From NCBI RefSeq assembly GCF_009857475.1, contig NZ_WWCJ01000018.1, positions 1-64,000 of the forward strand: a DNA stretch of 64,000 nt. Direction: 5' to 3'. Positions 43,621-52,682 of this stretch are shown one piece after another. Position numbers and translations under genes: made by a program. Under the pieces are notes generated by a model. That model saw nothing but the letters and a program-made list of their open reading frames with translations, did no database searches and was not told the DNA's origin. Origin of the DNA: Pseudoduganella guangdongensis. GTDB taxonomy: Bacteria; Pseudomonadota; Gammaproteobacteria; Burkholderiales; Burkholderiaceae_D. Every line of letters begins with the position of its first letter. Within the stretch, counting starts at the first letter, position 1.

Positions 43621-44746
43621 AGCGCAGGATCTGGTCGGGCGTGCATTGGCAACGGCCGGACGGGTGCCCCAGGTAGCCGCAGGGGCAGGGGTTCATTGCT
43701 GCGATCAGCTGGAAGTTGGCGGGGAAGTCTGCGTGGCGGGTGGCGCGGGCGATGGTCACGCGGCCGGATTCGAGCGGCTCACGCAGCACTTCCAGCACGC
43801 GGCGGTCGAACTCGGGTAATTCATCCAAAAAGAGGACTCCGCAATGGGCGAGCGAGATTTCGCCGGGGCGTGGCACGCTGCCGCCGCCCACCAGCGCGGC
43901 GCCGGAGGAGGTGTGGTGCGGCGAACGAAAGGGGCGCACCTTCCAGCCTTCGACGGAGAAGCCGCTGATCAGGGATTGCACGGCTGCCGCCTCCAGCGCT
44001 TCGTCGTCGGTCATGAGCGGCAGCAGGCCGGCGAAGCGGGTGGCGAGCATGGTTTTGCCGGCGCCGGGCGGACCGACCAACAGCACGGAGTGGCGGCCTG
44101 CGGCTGCCACTTCCATCGCTCGCTTGGCATGCTGCTGACCTTTGACATCGGCGAAATCGGGGATGGAGGGTGGTAGCGGCAAGGGCTTTGCGCGGTGGCG
44201 CGCGAGGGCAAAGCTGCCGTCGATATGGGGCGCGAAATGGGCGCACACCTGCAGCAGCGTATTTGCGGGATAGATAGCGGCATCGGCCACCAGCGCCGCT
44301 TCGTCGGCATTGGCCATGGGCAGGATGAAGCCGCGCGCGTGGCCGCCGGCGGAGCGCTGCATCGCGTAAGTCATGGCCAGCGCGCCGCGAATCGGGCGCA
44401 GCTCGCCGGTCAGCGATAGTTCGCCGGCAAACTCGTATCGCTCCAGGCCTTCGCGCGGGATCTGGCCGGAGGCGGCGAGGATGCCGATCGCTATCGGCAG
44501 ATCGAAGCGGCCCGATTCCTTGGGTAGGTCGGCTGGGGCGAGGTTGACTGTGATGCGGCGGTCCGGTAGCTGGAAGCCGGCGTTGGTAATGGCGGCGCGC
44601 ACGCGGTCGCGCGATTCCTTCACCTCCGTATCGGCCAGGCCGACCATGGCGAAGGCCGGCAGGCCGTTGGCCAGGTGGACTTCGACGCTGACTTCCGGCG
44701 CTTGCATGCCGGCCAGGGCGCGGCTTTTGATGACGGCGATGCCCAT
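43616..44746 (-). pseudogene. comM: comM 5' fragment, cut by the transposon
   Basis: Encodes the first 377 residues of ComM from MGIAVIKSRALAGMQ: the Lon-like/YifB N-terminal domain (LADTEVKESRDRVRAAI, VNLAPADLPKESGRFDLPIAIGIL), Walker A VGPPGAGKT, a chelatase-type HHTSSGAALVGGG loop, Walker B FLDELPEF, and RCQCTPDQILRYQ at the junction. ATG 44746 follows GGAGG. The transcript would run into the element and stop at 43568, giving a protein with the tail WTSPKLSELFIKIAA and lacking the sensor-2 end. The 3' part is at 5423-5817. Loss of ComM is expected to lower natural transformation by divergent DNA. Confidence 0.95.
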
Positions 44747-44804
44747 GATGGCCTCCTTGGTGAGAAGAACCATCCTAGGCCGCGTGCAGCGGCCCGCCTT
44801 TGCG

Positions 44805-46358
44805 CTAGCGCAAACTGACCTCAAACCATAGTTCGTGCTCCTTGAGGCTCGACTTGAATTGCTTGCGGGCAGCAGGGGAGAGTTCGGCCAGGCTGGCGTC
44901 ACCGGGACGGTCTTCGTCGGCTACCAGTACGCGGCCAAAGGTCTTTTCCTTCAGGCGCTTGAGCAGTGGGTTGAAGGGCATGCCCATCCAGCGGTTCTTG
45001 ATCGCCTGCGCTTTCGAGACGGGGATGAAGGCGACCAGATTTTCGCTGGTCATTTGCTCCAGGCCTTTGTCGCGCAGGGTCGCGTTGTGGCTGCCGTGGT
45101 GGCCCACTTTATAGAAAACCGTGCGCGCCAGCAGTTCGGGGCCGGTGACGACGCCGGAACCGACTTTCCAGCGCAGGTCTTGCCAGGACAGCCAGTTGCC
45201 GACCTGGGCGTCGGCGGGGAATAGCAGCACTTCGCCGCTGTCGATGAACTCAAAGGCGAGCACCAGGCAGGTGTTGTTGGTGTGGCTGTCCAGGTTGAGC
45301 GCAAGGGTTTCGGCGGCCTGGGTCCAGTCTTCTTCGATCTGGCGCCACTCGTCGCCTTGGGTATGCCAGACGTTGGCAAACATGTCGGCCAGCGCGGCGG
45401 AGCAGCGCTGGCCGGAATCCATTTCGCGTCGCAGGCTGGGATCGAAGGGGCAGTCGTCGAAGCCGTCGTCATCCGGTGCGCCGTCGGGGCCGAGGCGCAG
45501 GAAGGCGGCGTCCAGGTTGCTGGCCAGCTGCAGTTCGGAGGCCAACTCGTAGGCTTCGCGGCCTTTCTTGGTCGGGGCACTGCGCTTGATCATGCCTTCG
45601 TCCGGCGGCGGACCGAGGACGTAGACGCGCACGTTGGGTGCGCCGTCCAGCGTGCGCGGCGCCTGCTTGGGTGAGAGGTAGCGCGTTTTCACGTCCTGCT
45701 TGCCTTGCAGGTACTCGAAGGCGTCGCGTGTTTTGCCGATGCGGGTGCCGGCAGGTTCGCCGGGCTTCAGGCCGAAAAAGCCCAGCATGCGCCCCAGCTC
45801 GGTGCCGCGCTGTTTCATCCCGGGGGAGGGCGAGTTGTTGAAGGCTTCCACGGCGGTGGCCAGGGCGTTCAGCTTGGCGGCCCGTTCGGCGCGCAGACGC
45901 TGGCCCAGTTCATTGCGCGGGTCTTCGGTCCAGCCGTACCAGACTTCGCCGATTTCCATGCTGTCGAATATGTCGCGGGCCTGTGTCGGATGGAAGCCTG
46001 AGACGTGGTCCCAGTGTTCGTGCGTCATCACCACGACATCAAGGCGGCCCTGGCATGCGTCGCGTATGTCGGCGGCGACGGCTTGCATGGTTTGCCTGGG
46101 TTGCTCGGCGACGGTGATCAGGCCGCAGTCGATCAGCACATTGAAGGTGTCGCTGCTATCCGGCTTGGCGAAGCGCAGCAGCATGCAATCGCCCAGCCCG
46201 TGGCGGTACAGGCGGATGCGCACGCGCGCGCTGGCATCCGTCTGTTTGCGTGAACGGGTTTCGCCGGCGGCCTGGCTCTTGGGGGCTGCCTGGCGCGTGG
46301 ATGTGCGCGGTGGGGCCTTGGCGCGTAAGGTCGGGGGCTGGACGTTGGGCGAGATCAT
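44805..46358 (-). CDS. ComEC-type metallo-beta-lactamase fold hydrolase
   Basis: 517 residues. A basic, low-complexity N-terminal segment (about 1-45) precedes a metallo-beta-lactamase domain: GLGDCMLLRF, LIDCG, MTHEHWDHVSGF (metal-binding HxHxDH), and later KVGHHGSHNATL, the motif seen in the C-terminal domain of ComEC-like nucleases. A large insert lies between. It probably hydrolyses a phosphodiester or similar bond; the substrate is unknown. It is the last gene of a minus-strand operon with a zinc peptidase and a patatin, with gaps of about 9 bp. Confidence 0.75.
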   Translation of the reverse strand: MISPNVQPPTLRAKAPPRTSTRQAAPKSQAAGETRSRKQTDASARVRIRLYRHGLGDCMLLRFAKPDSSDTFNVLIDCGLITVAEQPRQTMQAVAADIRDACQGRLDVVVMTHEHWDHVSGFHPTQARDIFDSMEIGEVWYGWTEDPRNELGQRLRAERAAKLNALATAVEAFNNSPSPGMKQRGTELGRMLGFFGLKPGEPAGTRIGKTRDAFEYLQGKQDVKTRYLSPKQAPRTLDGAPNVRVYVLGPPPDEGMIKRSAPTKKGREAYELASELQLASNLDAAFLRLGPDGAPDDDGFDDCPFDPSLRREMDSGQRCSAALADMFANVWHTQGDEWRQIEEDWTQAAETLALNLDSHTNNTCLVLAFEFIDSGEVLLFPADAQVGNWLSWQDLRWKVGSGVVTGPELLARTVFYKVGHHGSHNATLRDKGLEQMTSENLVAFIPVSKAQAIKNRWMGMPFNPLLKRLKEKTFGRVLVADEDRPGDASLAELSPAARKQFKSSLKEHELWFEVSLR

Positions 46359-46367
46359 GGCGGTGCC

Positions 46368-48317
46368 TTAATCGTTTGAGTGGAGCATGCAAAATGGTTC
46401 GGCCTTGTCGTTGCAGGCCTTGAAGTAGGTGGAGCGCAGGGCGACGCCTGTGTCGTAGCGCATGCTGCGATGTTTGCGCACGGCGGCCATGCGCTTGTCG
46501 TCCATGAGCGGGCGTTTGATGGCGTAGCGCAGGGTCGGGATCACGCCGCCGTCGTCCTGGATATCGCCTTCCAGGTCGAACACCAGGGTGCAGCCGCCCG
46601 GGAAGTCGAAGCTGCCCATGGCTTCATCCTGTTCGTCCACCGGTACCTTGCGGCGGCGCTGGGTGATGGAAATGATCAGCTGCTTGAGGATGTCGCCGTC
46701 CGGCATCACGCGCAGGGTGGGCTGCACCGAGTGCACTTCAAAGCTGGGCAGGCCATCGCGGTCGTAGCGCAGGCCGGGCACTTTGCCGTTGCGCTTGAGC
46801 TCCAGCCCGGTTACGCGCATGAATTCCTCGCAGCGCGCGTCGTCGCCGGAGCGCATCATCTCTTCCACGTTGTCGTGGGCGCGGATGCGGGCGCGCTTCA
46901 GGGTTTCGAAGACTTTGCTGCGTTTGCGCTGGTACAGCGATTCCTGCACCAGGCCACTCAGTTCGCGCGCGAGGGAGGTGAGCACGCTGGTGGGGTCGGG
47001 GCTGCCGTCGGCCAGTTCGATGCGCGCGTAGGGCCAGCGTAGCTGTTCTTCGGACAGCGTCTTCAAGCCGTCGGGCAAGATGCCCCAGCGGCGGAACGAT
47101 TCGATCAGTGCCACGCGGTAGCCGTGGCGGTCGTTCGGCACCATGTCGTAATCGGCGGTGACCAGGGCGCGCAGGTAGTCGCCGAAGCTGATGTCGAAGG
47201 GCGGGCAGTAGTCGAGCGCGCGAATCGCCATGTGCAGGAAGGTCTGCGCCGTCCTGGTGGCGACTGCCGCCAGCTCATCGACCAGCACCGGGTGCAGCGC
47301 GCCGTCGGGAAGTTTGCCGGTGCCGGAGCTGGCCAGGCAGACGATGCCGGCGCTGCGCAGCTTGTACATTTCGAGGAAGGCGGAAAACATGGCGGCCACC
47401 AGGATCGAGCCGCGTTCATGCGGCTCCAGCGCTTGCGCCAGGCGCGCCGGGTCGGGCTGCACCGGCTGCCACACGCCCTTGTCGTCCACGTCGCCAATGG
47501 CGCTGCGCAGGGCGCCGTAGCGGCCGGTGGCGACGCCGAATTCGTGCGCCAGTTCGCTGAGCAGGGATTGCGTTTCCAGGTTGCCGCGCGTGCGCGAGAC
47601 CTGGTGCTTGAGCACTTCCGGGAAGGTGAAGTGCTGGAACAGGGCCACCAGGTCGGAGAAGGCTTCGTGGAAGGCCAGCGTGTCGGGATGGTTGTCGTCG
47701 ATGTAGCGCCGGTGCATGCCGTCCAGCAGCGCGTGCGTGGTTTCGTGCGTGATGATGTCTTGCGACAGGCAGGAGAACACCATGCCGTTCGGGCCCTGGA
47801 AGTAGCCGAACAGCAGGGCCTTCTTCTGCGGGCTGTAATAGGCGTTGGCGGCGCGCAGGGCGTGCGGGTAGATGCGCAGGGTTTGCACGAACTCTTCGCG
47901 CTTGCCGGCATCTTCGCGCGAGGACCATTGCGCCTGGCGCCCCAGTGCGCGTTCGAAATTGCAGATGGTGTTCATGGCCACGGCGTACACCATCTGCTGG
48001 TGGAATTGCGGGTTGCCTTCGGAGGGCGGGTGGCCGTCCTGTGCCAGCAAGTGGGCGCCGTTCAGGTCGACCGGTTCGTACCAGCAAGCGCTGGCGGGGT
48101 CGTAGTCCAGCACCTCGACGTACTCGCCGCGTGGGCCGGGCTGCAGCTCGCTTTCCCACGGGATGTTGAAGATGCGGTGGTTGATCGACGCGGTGTCGAG
48201 CTTGAGCGAGAGGCTGGGGTCGAAGGCGTAGCCGCGCAGGCGCCGGAAAGGCGGGCGCTTGGCGCCTTGCTCGATGGCCTGCTTGCTGTAGTCCTGGCTG
48301 CTGGTGGAGGAATACAT
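46368..48317 (-). CDS. Gluzincin-type zinc peptidase
   Basis: 649 residues, ATG 48317 after AGGAGCG. The active site is ITHETTHALLDGMH (HExxH, about 197-201) followed by AFHEAFSDLVAL, the second Glu motif of the thermolysin-type (M4) gluzincins. There is no signal peptide, so it should be cytoplasmic, unlike secreted M4 enzymes. The C-terminal ~250 residues are unassigned and may bind the target. It is the middle gene of the patatin - peptidase - hydrolase operon. Confidence 0.72.
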   Translation of the reverse strand: MYSSTSSQDYSKQAIEQGAKRPPFRRLRGYAFDPSLSLKLDTASINHRIFNIPWESELQPGPRGEYVEVLDYDPASACWYEPVDLNGAHLLAQDGHPPSEGNPQFHQQMVYAVAMNTICNFERALGRQAQWSSREDAGKREEFVQTLRIYPHALRAANAYYSPQKKALLFGYFQGPNGMVFSCLSQDIITHETTHALLDGMHRRYIDDNHPDTLAFHEAFSDLVALFQHFTFPEVLKHQVSRTRGNLETQSLLSELAHEFGVATGRYGALRSAIGDVDDKGVWQPVQPDPARLAQALEPHERGSILVAAMFSAFLEMYKLRSAGIVCLASSGTGKLPDGALHPVLVDELAAVATRTAQTFLHMAIRALDYCPPFDISFGDYLRALVTADYDMVPNDRHGYRVALIESFRRWGILPDGLKTLSEEQLRWPYARIELADGSPDPTSVLTSLARELSGLVQESLYQRKRSKVFETLKRARIRAHDNVEEMMRSGDDARCEEFMRVTGLELKRNGKVPGLRYDRDGLPSFEVHSVQPTLRVMPDGDILKQLIISITQRRRKVPVDEQDEAMGSFDFPGGCTLVFDLEGDIQDDGGVIPTLRYAIKRPLMDDKRMAAVRKHRSMRYDTGVALRSTYFKACNDKAEPFCMLHSND

Positions 48318-48325
48318 GGGCGCTC

Positions 48326-49336
48326 CTATTGGGCCAGTTCTGGCGCCCAGCGTTGGATGCGCGCCGCCACCAGGGCGCCGCCGTGGCGCGCGAGGACGGC
48401 GCGTTCGGCGTCTTTCAGCGCCTTCAGGTTGGTGGCGATGCTGGAGGCGAAGACGGAATCGCCGGGCGTCGATTCGCCTTCCTCGCTGTCGATGGAGAAC
48501 CAGAGCGGGCGCGGGCCGGCGCCGGCTTTGTGGCGGTGCTCCAGGCGGTCGAACTGCAGGCCGCGTATTTGTTCCATCATGATGTCCAGCCCTTCCTTCA
48601 GCACCAGGGCGCCGGATTCGGTGGGCTCAGTCTTGATCGCATACGGTTTGCCGCCGTCGCTCACCAGCAGGTAGTCCAGTTTGTTCAATGCGGCGAGGCC
48701 GGGGTTGATGCCCAGGTTGTCGTACACGCCGCCGTCGCTCAGGGTGACGTAGTCGCACTGGGCGGCGTGCTTGTAGACCTTTTCGTCCAGCCGCAGCGGC
48801 GGGAACACGGGCGGGAAGGCGGAAGAGGCGGCGACCGCGCGCGCAATCGGAAAGTGGGGCGCTTCGACGAACCCCAGTTCGTAGTCGCCCATCTCGCTCT
48901 TGCCGCGCGCGCCGGCAATGAAAGAGAACATATTGCCGGTGGCGAGGTTGGTGCTGTTCACGTAAATGCGCGGGCCTTCCGCCAGGTCGCCCAGCTTTTT
49001 GCCGTGGAACAGGTCGCGCTCGTAGGTTTCGGCCAGCTTGTCCAGGCGCGTATGGAAAGGGTCGAGGGTGCCGCCGATGACGGAGCCGACGGCGATCGAG
49101 CGCGTGGCCAGGTAGCGGTCCAGCTTGTCGAGTGCGAGCGGGTCGTGCCAGTGCAGCGCGAGGAAGGCGCCGGCGATGCTGCCGCCGCTGACGCAGGAAA
49201 TGAGGTCGATCTTGTCGAGCAGCTTGCGCGCACGCAACTCACGCAGCACGCCCAAATGAAAAGCGGCAGCCCGAAAGCCGCCGCCCGACAAGGTAAGCCC
49301 AATGCGCTTGCTGGCGCCATTGATGGTGATGCTCAT
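48326..49336 (-). CDS. Patatin-like phospholipase
   Basis: 336 residues from ATG 49336, preceded by GGAGGT; the frame is open to 49381. All family motifs are present: oxyanion loop SGGGFRAAAFHLG, nucleophile elbow CVSGGSIAG (GxSxG), and the catalytic Asp in LSDGGVYDNLG. It is expected to hydrolyse membrane lipids or acyl esters. First gene of a tight three-gene minus-strand operon. Patatins serve as lipid-degrading effectors in several bacterial defence and competition systems. Confidence 0.85.
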   Translation of the reverse strand: MSITINGASKRIGLTLSGGGFRAAAFHLGVLRELRARKLLDKIDLISCVSGGSIAGAFLALHWHDPLALDKLDRYLATRSIAVGSVIGGTLDPFHTRLDKLAETYERDLFHGKKLGDLAEGPRIYVNSTNLATGNMFSFIAGARGKSEMGDYELGFVEAPHFPIARAVAASSAFPPVFPPLRLDEKVYKHAAQCDYVTLSDGGVYDNLGINPGLAALNKLDYLLVSDGGKPYAIKTEPTESGALVLKEGLDIMMEQIRGLQFDRLEHRHKAGAGPRPLWFSIDSEEGESTPGDSVFASSIATNLKALKDAERAVLARHGGALVAARIQRWAPELAQ

Positions 49337-49444
49337 GGGACACCTCCGTAGGAAAGTGCGCACCCATGGCACGGGAATCAACCCGTTACGATAGGGCGAT
49401 TCCTATAGAGTAGGCAATAAATCTGCCTTAAAACTCACCAATTA

Positions 49445-49687
49445 TCACTTTTCGGCCAGTTTGGCTTCCAGCTCGGCCAGGCGCGATTCCAGCAGTTCCA
49501 GCTTGGCGCGTGCCTTGGCCAGCATCTGGGCCTGGATATCAAACTCTTCGCGCGTGACCAGATCCAGTTTGGCGAAGCCCTGGGTCATCATGGCCTTGAC
49601 GTTCTTCTCGATATCCTTGGCAGGCGAGTTTTCGATGACCTGGTTGACTTTCTGTTGCAGGTCGTTAAAGAAGGCATTCATGTCCAT
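49445..49687 (-). CDS. ubiK: UbiK family ubiquinone-synthesis accessory factor
   Basis: 80 residues from ATG 49687 (MDMNAFFNDLQQKVNQVIENSP). Matches UbiK/YqiC (BMFP family): an amphipathic N-terminal helix that binds membranes, then a trimeric coiled coil (ARAKLELLESRLAELEAKLAEK). UbiK helps the Ubi metabolon act on lipid-embedded intermediates under aerobic conditions. The upstream frame to 49744 is not needed. It is divergent from the porin-glnK-amtB operon, and the NtrC sites lie in the shared 200-bp region. Confidence 0.88.
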   Translation of the reverse strand: MDMNAFFNDLQQKVNQVIENSPAKDIEKNVKAMMTQGFAKLDLVTREEFDIQAQMLAKARAKLELLESRLAELEAKLAEK

Positions 49688-49714
49688 GGCGTAATTCCTG
49701 ATGTGTGAGGTTTT

Positions 49715-49731
49715 TGCACCACGAAGGTGCA
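49715..49731. promoter_or_regulatory. NtrC-binding site 1
   Basis: TGCACC-ACGAA-GGTGCA, a perfect palindrome matching the NtrC consensus TGCACCA-N5-TGGTGCA closely. About 70-90 bp upstream of a sigma-54 promoter, the normal place for an enhancer. Confidence 0.8.
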
Positions 49732-49776
49732 ACTTTGGCTTCAATTGGTGCGAGATGTAGGCAATACATCAATTGA

Positions 49777-49793
49777 TGCACGTTCCCGGTGGT
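49777..49793. promoter_or_regulatory. NtrC-binding site 2 (weaker)
   Basis: TGCACG-TTCCC-GGTGGT, the same layout with two mismatches in the arms. It lies between site 1 and the sigma-54 promoter. Confidence 0.55.
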
Positions 49794-49801
49794 TAATGGG
49801 C

Positions 49802-49817
49802 TGGCACGCAATCTGCT
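49802..49817 (+). promoter_or_regulatory. Sigma-54 promoter of porin-glnK-amtB
   Basis: TGGCACGCAATCTGCT fits TGGCAYR-N4-TTGCW with one mismatch; the GG (-24) at 49803-49804 and GC (-12) at 49815-49816 are separated correctly. Transcription should start near 49828, before the porin ATG at 49892. Confidence 0.82.
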
Positions 49818-49891
49818 AATAGGCAGTAAAGCTTGTCGATTTAAGCCTGAATTTTAAACCGCAATAAAAGTTCACTCAAAAGGAAATCGCC

Positions 49892-50650
49892 ATGAATCAC
49901 AAGAGCAAGAAGCTGGCCCTCACCGCTGCAGTCGCTTTGGCTATGGCAACGCTGGGGACTGGCATGGCCCAAGCGGCGGATGCCGCGCCGGAGGCGAAGC
50001 CTGACAATGAGATTAGCTTTAATGCTGCCATCACCAGCGATTACCGCTACCGCGCTATTTCGCAAACCCGCCTGAAACCAGCGCTGCAAGGCGGCGCCGA
50101 CTGGGTCAACAATCCGACTGGTTTCTATGCGGGTGTTTGGGGCTCCACTATCAAGTGGATCAAGGATGGCGGCGGCGACGCTTCCGTTGAAGTCGATGTG
50201 TATGGCGGCAAGCGCGGCGAGATCGCGCCGGGCGTGAGTTATGACGTGGGCTTCCTGGCCTATATCTATCCGTCCAACGACCTCAACCCGAGTGCCAATA
50301 CGCGTGAAGTGTACGGCCAGGTCGGCTATGGCCCGGCGACCTTGAAGTACTCGCATTCGCTCAGCAACCTGTTCGGCTTTGCCGACAGCAAGCACAGCAC
50401 CTATATCGATGCGTCGGTCAACCAGGACCTGGGCGACGGTTATGTGCTGAACCTGCACGTGGGCCACCAGAAGGTGAAGAACTCCAGCCAGTACAGCTAC
50501 ACCGACTGGAAGGCCGGCGTGACCAAGGACCTGGGCTTCGCTTCGCTGGCGCTGGCCTACATCGATACCAATACCGAAAACTATCTCGCACCAAATGGCA
50601 AGAAACTGGGCAAGGCTGGCCTGGTGCTGACCTTGTCCAAAACCTTCTAA
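49892..50650 (+). CDS. TorF family putative porin
   Basis: 252 residues. A signal peptide (LTAAVALAMATLGTGMAQA, cleavage near residue 28) precedes a beta-barrel starting NEISFNAAITSDYRYRAISQT, the TorF/Gcw_chp pattern, and ending in an aromatic C-terminal strand (GLVLTLSKTF). Outer-membrane protein. It is the first gene of the nitrogen-regulated operon, so it may let ammonium or small nitrogen compounds cross the outer membrane; that is inference from context. Confidence 0.85.
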   Translation: MNHKSKKLALTAAVALAMATLGTGMAQAADAAPEAKPDNEISFNAAITSDYRYRAISQTRLKPALQGGADWVNNPTGFYAGVWGSTIKWIKDGGGDASVEVDVYGGKRGEIAPGVSYDVGFLAYIYPSNDLNPSANTREVYGQVGYGPATLKYSHSLSNLFGFADSKHSTYIDASVNQDLGDGYVLNLHVGHQKVKNSSQYSYTDWKAGVTKDLGFASLALAYIDTNTENYLAPNGKKLGKAGLVLTLSKTF

Positions 50651-50662
50651 AGAGGCACCCGT

Positions 50663-51001
50663 ATGAAAATGATTACCGCCATTATCAAGCCGTTCAAGCT
50701 GGACGAGGTGCGTGAAGCACTGTCCGCGATCAACGTGCAAGGCATCACCGTGACCGAGGTGAAAGGCTTCGGCCGCCAGAAGGGCCACACCGAGCTGTAT
50801 CGCGGCGCGGAGTATGTGGTCGATTTCCTGCCGAAGACCAAAATCGAGGCGGCGGTGGATGATGCGATCGTCGAGCAAGCGATCGAGGCAATCGAGAACG
50901 CCGCGCGCACCGGCAAGATTGGCGACGGCAAGATTTTCGTTTCGTCGCTGGAGCAAGTGATCCGTATCCGTACCGGCGAGACCGGCAACGACGCACTGTA
51001 A
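50663..51001 (+). CDS. glnK: PII signalling protein GlnK
   Basis: 112 residues, full length. The T-loop is intact (KGHTELYRGAEYVVDFLPK, with the uridylylated Tyr51 in GAEY), as is the C-terminal IRIRTGETG. It binds ATP/ADP and 2-oxoglutarate and blocks AmtB when nitrogen is plentiful. It is 12 bp after the porin stop, and amtB follows after 8 bp, the usual glnK-amtB pair. Confidence 0.95.
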   Translation: MKMITAIIKPFKLDEVREALSAINVQGITVTEVKGFGRQKGHTELYRGAEYVVDFLPKTKIEAAVDDAIVEQAIEAIENAARTGKIGDGKIFVSSLEQVIRIRTGETGNDAL

Positions 51002-51009
51002 GGGGAAAC

Positions 51010-52560
51010 GTGATGCAATTCATGAAGAAGTTGCTGGCCGCAGGCGCTGTCCTGATGGCCTTTAGCGCAGCCCTGCCTGCGCTGGCGCAAGACGCCAAAC
51101 CAGCGGAAGCGCCCGTTGCTGCCGCTACCGCCGCTACGCCGGCTGCTGCGCCGGCTGCGGATGCTGGCGCTGCTGCTGCCGCAGCGCCGGCTGCTGCCGC
51201 CACCGCTGAAGCCGCTCCTGCCGCCGCGCCGGCGCCGGTCGCACAGAAGGGCGATACCGCCTGGATGTTCGTCGCCACCCTGCTGGTCATCATGATGACC
51301 ATTCCTGGCCTGGCCCTGTTCTACGGCGGCCTGGTTCGCTCCAAGAACATGCTGTCGGTGCTGCTGCAGGTGTTCTTTGTGTTCGCGCTGATTATCGTGC
51401 TGTGGTGCCTGTACGGCTACTCGCTGGCCTTCACCGAAGGCAATGCCTTCTATGGTGGTTTCGGCCGCGCGCTGCTGGCGGGCATTTACGACCCGGTCAA
51501 AGGCTTCGCCATGGCGGCGACCTTCAGCAAAGGCGTGGTGATCCCTGAGTTCATCTTCGTCGCCTTCCAGGGCACCTTCGCCGCCATTACCTGCGGCCTG
51601 ATCGTGGGCGCCTTCGCCGAGCGCGTGAAGTTCTCCGCTGTGCTGGCGTTCATGGTGCTGTGGTTCACTTTCTGCTACCTGCCAGTGGCGCACATGGTCT
51701 GGTTCTGGACCGGCCCTGATGCGATCACCGATGCGGCTGCATTGGCGACGGAGACGGCCAAGGCTGGCTTCATCTTCCAAAAAGGCGCGCTGGACTTCGC
51801 CGGCGGCACCGTGGTGCACATCAACGCTGCAGTTGCAGGCTTGGTGGGCGCGATCCTGATCGGCAAGCGCGTTGGCTACGGCCGCGATTCCATGGCCCCG
51901 CACTCGCTGACCATGACCATGATTGGCGCATCGCTGCTGTGGGTGGGCTGGTTCGGCTTCAACGCCGGCTCCGCGCTGGAAGCTGGCGATATTGCGGCCC
52001 TGGCCTTCATCAACACCCTGCTGGCAACTGCTTGCGCCACTGTATCGTGGGTATTCGGTGAATGGATCGCCAAAGGCAAACCTTCCATGCTGGGCGCTGC
52101 GTCCGGCGCGGTGGCTGGCCTGGTCGCCATCACCCCGGCCGCTGGCTTCGTTGGCCCGATGGGCGCGCTGGCGATCGGCCTGCTGGCCGGCATCGTCTGC
52201 CTGTGGGGCGTGAACGGCCTGAAACGCCTGATCGGCGCCGACGACTCGCTGGATGTGTTCGGCGTGCACGGCGTGGGCGGTATCCTGGGCGCCGTGCTGA
52301 CCGGCGTGTTCGCCGCACCATCGCTGGGCGGCCAGGGCATTTTCGACTACGTTGCCAACAAGGCAAGTGCAGACTACTCGATCAGCGGCCAGGTGATCAC
52401 CCAGCTGACGGCGGTGGGCATCACCATCCTGTGGTCGGCCGTGGTTTCCTTCATCGCCTACAAGCTGGTTGACATCGTAATCGGCCTGCGCGTGCCGGAA
52501 GAAGAAGAGCGTGAAGGCCTGGACATCACCAGCCACGGCGAATCCGCTTACCACGCTTGA
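51010..52560 (+). CDS. amtB: Ammonium transporter AmtB
   Basis: 516 residues, longer than E. coli AmtB because of a signal peptide followed by a low-complexity Ala/Pro linker (about 25-80). Eleven membrane segments follow; the twin-His pore residues are in VVHINAAVAG and VFGVHGVGGI. Transports ammonium across the inner membrane under nitrogen limitation, gated by GlnK. An Ala/Pro linker of this kind is common in betaproteobacterial Amt proteins. A terminator follows at 52579-52604. Confidence 0.95.
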   Translation: MMQFMKKLLAAGAVLMAFSAALPALAQDAKPAEAPVAAATAATPAAAPAADAGAAAAAAPAAAATAEAAPAAAPAPVAQKGDTAWMFVATLLVIMMTIPGLALFYGGLVRSKNMLSVLLQVFFVFALIIVLWCLYGYSLAFTEGNAFYGGFGRALLAGIYDPVKGFAMAATFSKGVVIPEFIFVAFQGTFAAITCGLIVGAFAERVKFSAVLAFMVLWFTFCYLPVAHMVWFWTGPDAITDAAALATETAKAGFIFQKGALDFAGGTVVHINAAVAGLVGAILIGKRVGYGRDSMAPHSLTMTMIGASLLWVGWFGFNAGSALEAGDIAALAFINTLLATACATVSWVFGEWIAKGKPSMLGAASGAVAGLVAITPAAGFVGPMGALAIGLLAGIVCLWGVNGLKRLIGADDSLDVFGVHGVGGILGAVLTGVFAAPSLGGQGIFDYVANKASADYSISGQVITQLTAVGITILWSAVVSFIAYKLVDIVIGLRVPEEEEREGLDITSHGESAYHA

Positions 52561-52578
52561 TCAGGCATTTTTGAACGT

Positions 52579-52604
52579 AAAGCGCCCTGCGGGGCGCTTT
52601 TTTT
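52579..52604 (+). terminator. Terminator after amtB
   Basis: AAAGCGCCC (52579-52587) pairs with GGGCGCTTT (52592-52600), followed by a run of T. It separates the nitrogen operon from gshA. Confidence 0.88.
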
Positions 52605-52682
52605 GTTTAAAAGTACCTTTTATTTGCGAGTTTTGCCCCAAAATGGAGGGTCTGCGAATACCAACATAAGCAAGGAAGCAAC

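Noticed and set aside
43422..43652. 76-codon frame across the right transposon junction
   Set aside because: It crosses the terminal repeat and reads comM out of frame; a chance frame.
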